NCBI GenBank assembly: GCA_039029395.1
Contig: JBCCGG010000088.1
Coordinates: forward strand, 1-7,067
Direction of reading: 5' to 3'
Source: JBCCGG01 sp039029395
GTDB lineage: Bacteria; Pseudomonadota; Alphaproteobacteria; Kiloniellales; JAKSDN01
Length of the DNA stretch: 7,067 nt
This document shows, piece after piece, positions 6,092 through 7,067 of the stretch (its first letter is position 1; every line of letters begins with the position of its first letter). Below the pieces are notes generated by a model. The model worked only from the letters and a program-made list of their open reading frames with translations. It did no database searches and was not told where the DNA came from. A program made the translations under genes and the position numbers.

Positions 6092-6277
6092 ATGGACAGC
6101 AATCAAGAGATTCAGAGTCTTCAAGCAGAGCTTGAGTTCGTGCAGAACGAGATCGAGCGTCGGCGCTCCCGCAGCGCTCGGGGCGAGGAAAACTTCCGCA
6201 ATCTGGAAAAGATCGACGCGCTGAGAACGCAAAAGAACGAGCTGCGCCAGCGTCTGGAGAAGCTGCAGAACGCTTAG
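6092..6277 (+). CDS. Small coiled-coil protein of unknown function
   Basis: 61 residues, no recognised family. The ATG at 6092 is the only sensible start; the ribosome-binding site is weak (GTGAAG at 6082-6087). The sequence is almost wholly charged helix with two heptad-like stretches, about residues 6-24 (EIQSLQAELEFVQNEIERR) and 38-59 (LEKIDALRTQKNELRQRLEKLQ), separated by a Ser/Arg/Gly-rich turn (RSRSARGEENFRN). It could fold as an antiparallel helical hairpin or a dimeric coiled coil. It has no signal peptide, membrane segment or Cys. Good heptad phasing, a clean start and stop, and the lack of any opposing gene favour a real gene. It is transcribed away from the alcohol dehydrogenase and towards the AraC-type gene, so it is probably a single-gene unit. 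Its role is unknown. Confidence 0.68.
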   Translation: MDSNQEIQSLQAELEFVQNEIERRRSRSARGEENFRNLEKIDALRTQKNELRQRLEKLQNA

Positions 6278-6381
6278 TCTCTTTCGGATTGAGCGCGTCC
6301 AGCTTTGTACCGTTGCGGGCAAAACCCCTTAGAATACGTCTCTTCGCGCAATCGGTCTTAACCCAGATTGCTGCTTTCCGC

Positions 6382-7067
6382 TTAGTGGCGCTGCAACCGC
6401 AGGCACAGCTCCGCGCCGATTTGCGGATCCTGCATCCTGTCGTCCACGAGGGGAAAGACCTCGTGGGAATGAATGAGATCGCAGGCCATCCCAGTCTCGG
6501 CGGTCCAGGTTAGCGTGAGCCATTGCCAGGCGCTTTCCATCTCCCGGGCCGTGGCGGAAACGGAGAGCACCGCATAGTGCCCAGCCGGGATGGTCTGAAT
6601 GCTGATCACGTCATCCTCGCCGATTTCCTCGGGCACCGGAAGGCAGGCGTCGTAGAGGCAAAAGCCGGCCGGGGTAACGGCGGAATTGTCCGGGCAAAGG
6701 CCGATGACCTCGCGCGCGCCGGACCACAGGCCCTTCATGCGCGCCCAGTCGGCGAGCCTTCTGAAGGCTTCGGATATCGCGCCATCGGCGTTCCAATAAA
6801 GCCCGATGTTGCGCACATAGGCGAGCCGCAGAGCCGGCCGCGCCTCGATGCGCACAGGGCTTTGCTCCCAGCGGGAGATCAGGGGACCGCTAATCCGCGG
6901 GCGCGAAGAGACCCCGGAAAAGCCGCCGAATGTGCGGCATTCCTTCGACCTGAGCGCGCGCGGCGCGATGCCGAACTGACGCCGAAAGGCGCGCGAAAAG
7001 GTCTGGGAGCAAGAGAAGCCGCAGTCCAGGGCAATGTCGGTGATGGAGCTTTCCTGCCGGATCACCA
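6382..7067 (-). CDS. AraC-family regulator with GyrI-like effector domain; 5' end outside the window
   Basis: The last 227 residues are visible, and the frame runs off the right edge. The apparent GTG at 7065 is internal, because the first HTH of an AraC DNA-binding domain should precede it. Visible residues 7-40 contain the second HTH and closing helix (SITDIALDCGFSCSQTFSRAFRRQFGIAPRALR), matching the family's 'DIALDCGFsSqsyFsRaFrk.fG.sP' pattern. A linker follows, then a GyrI-like domain from about residue 70: VRIEARPALRLAYVRNIGLY (71-90), the segment EAFRRLADWA, LYDACLPVPEE (138-147), IPAGHYAVLSVSATAREMESAWQWL (159-183), and an end strand near the stop. Relatives (Rob, SoxS-linked GyrI folds, BmrR-type sensors) bind hydrophobic or cationic small molecules and activate efflux or detoxification genes. 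The target here is unknown. It converges on the coiled-coil gene with a 104-base gap. Confidence 0.88.
   Translation of the reverse strand, partial: VIRQESSITDIALDCGFSCSQTFSRAFRRQFGIAPRALRSKECRTFGGFSGVSSRPRISGPLISRWEQSPVRIEARPALRLAYVRNIGLYWNADGAISEAFRRLADWARMKGLWSGAREVIGLCPDNSAVTPAGFCLYDACLPVPEEIGEDDVISIQTIPAGHYAVLSVSATAREMESAWQWLTLTWTAETGMACDLIHSHEVFPLVDDRMQDPQIGAELCLRLQRH

Noticed and set aside
5912..6322. Upstream extension of the alcohol dehydrogenase frame
   Set aside because: The start at 5911 has a ribosome-binding site and the family N-terminus; the extension runs through the opposing coiled-coil gene.
6348..6371. GCAATC/GATTGC inverted repeat between the coiled-coil and AraC genes
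   Set aside because: The 6-bp stem has a 12-base loop and no T tract, so it is too weak to call a terminator.

Overview
This is a GC-rich, gene-dense bacterial window. The genes look proteobacterial, most likely alphaproteobacterial of a Rhodospirillales-like type. The reasons are an NDUFA9-type NAD(P)-binding protein, an acyl-CoA synthetase carrying the MFHCNGW motif, small Sel1-repeat proteins, and high G+C at third codon positions. No marker gene is present, so this placement is an inference. I see no rRNA, tRNA, CRISPR array, insertion sequence or phage gene.

Layout. 1-990 (+) is one open frame, cut by the left edge. It joins a metallo-beta-lactamase-like fragment (HYHGDH) to a 101-residue tract of Asn-Pro-Cys triplets with 26 cysteines, and then to a cytochrome P460-type c-heme domain ending in CADCH. 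1201-1683 (+) is a secreted two-repeat Sel1 protein. It is followed 31 bases later by an AMP-forming acyl-CoA synthetase (1715-3355, +), and the two are probably co-transcribed. An NDUFA9-like atypical SDR (3434-4348, -) converges on the synthetase. It diverges from a small antibiotic-biosynthesis-monooxygenase (ABM) fold protein (4479-4811, +), with a 20-base dyad between the two starts. The ABM gene meets a zinc-dependent alcohol dehydrogenase (4808-5911, -) tail to tail, sharing the four bases CTAG as both stop codons. A 61-residue coiled-coil protein (6092-6277, +) diverges from the dehydrogenase. A partial AraC-type regulator with a GyrI-like ligand-binding domain (6382-7067, -) runs off the right edge.

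How they fit together. Most genes are ordinary accessory metabolism: acyl activation, alcohol/aldehyde oxidation, and a nucleotide-binding SDR. They do not form one recognisable pathway, and gene direction changes repeatedly. The AraC/GyrI regulator probably senses a small molecule, but its target cannot be read from this window.

The most unusual element is the NPC-repeat P460 protein. Its repeat is built at the DNA level from a 45-base unit, its CxxC motifs are nearly all non-heme, and it sits behind an unexpected cytoplasmic-looking MBL fragment where a signal peptide would be expected. That junction may be a natural fusion, a rearrangement or an assembly join, and it deserves checking first.
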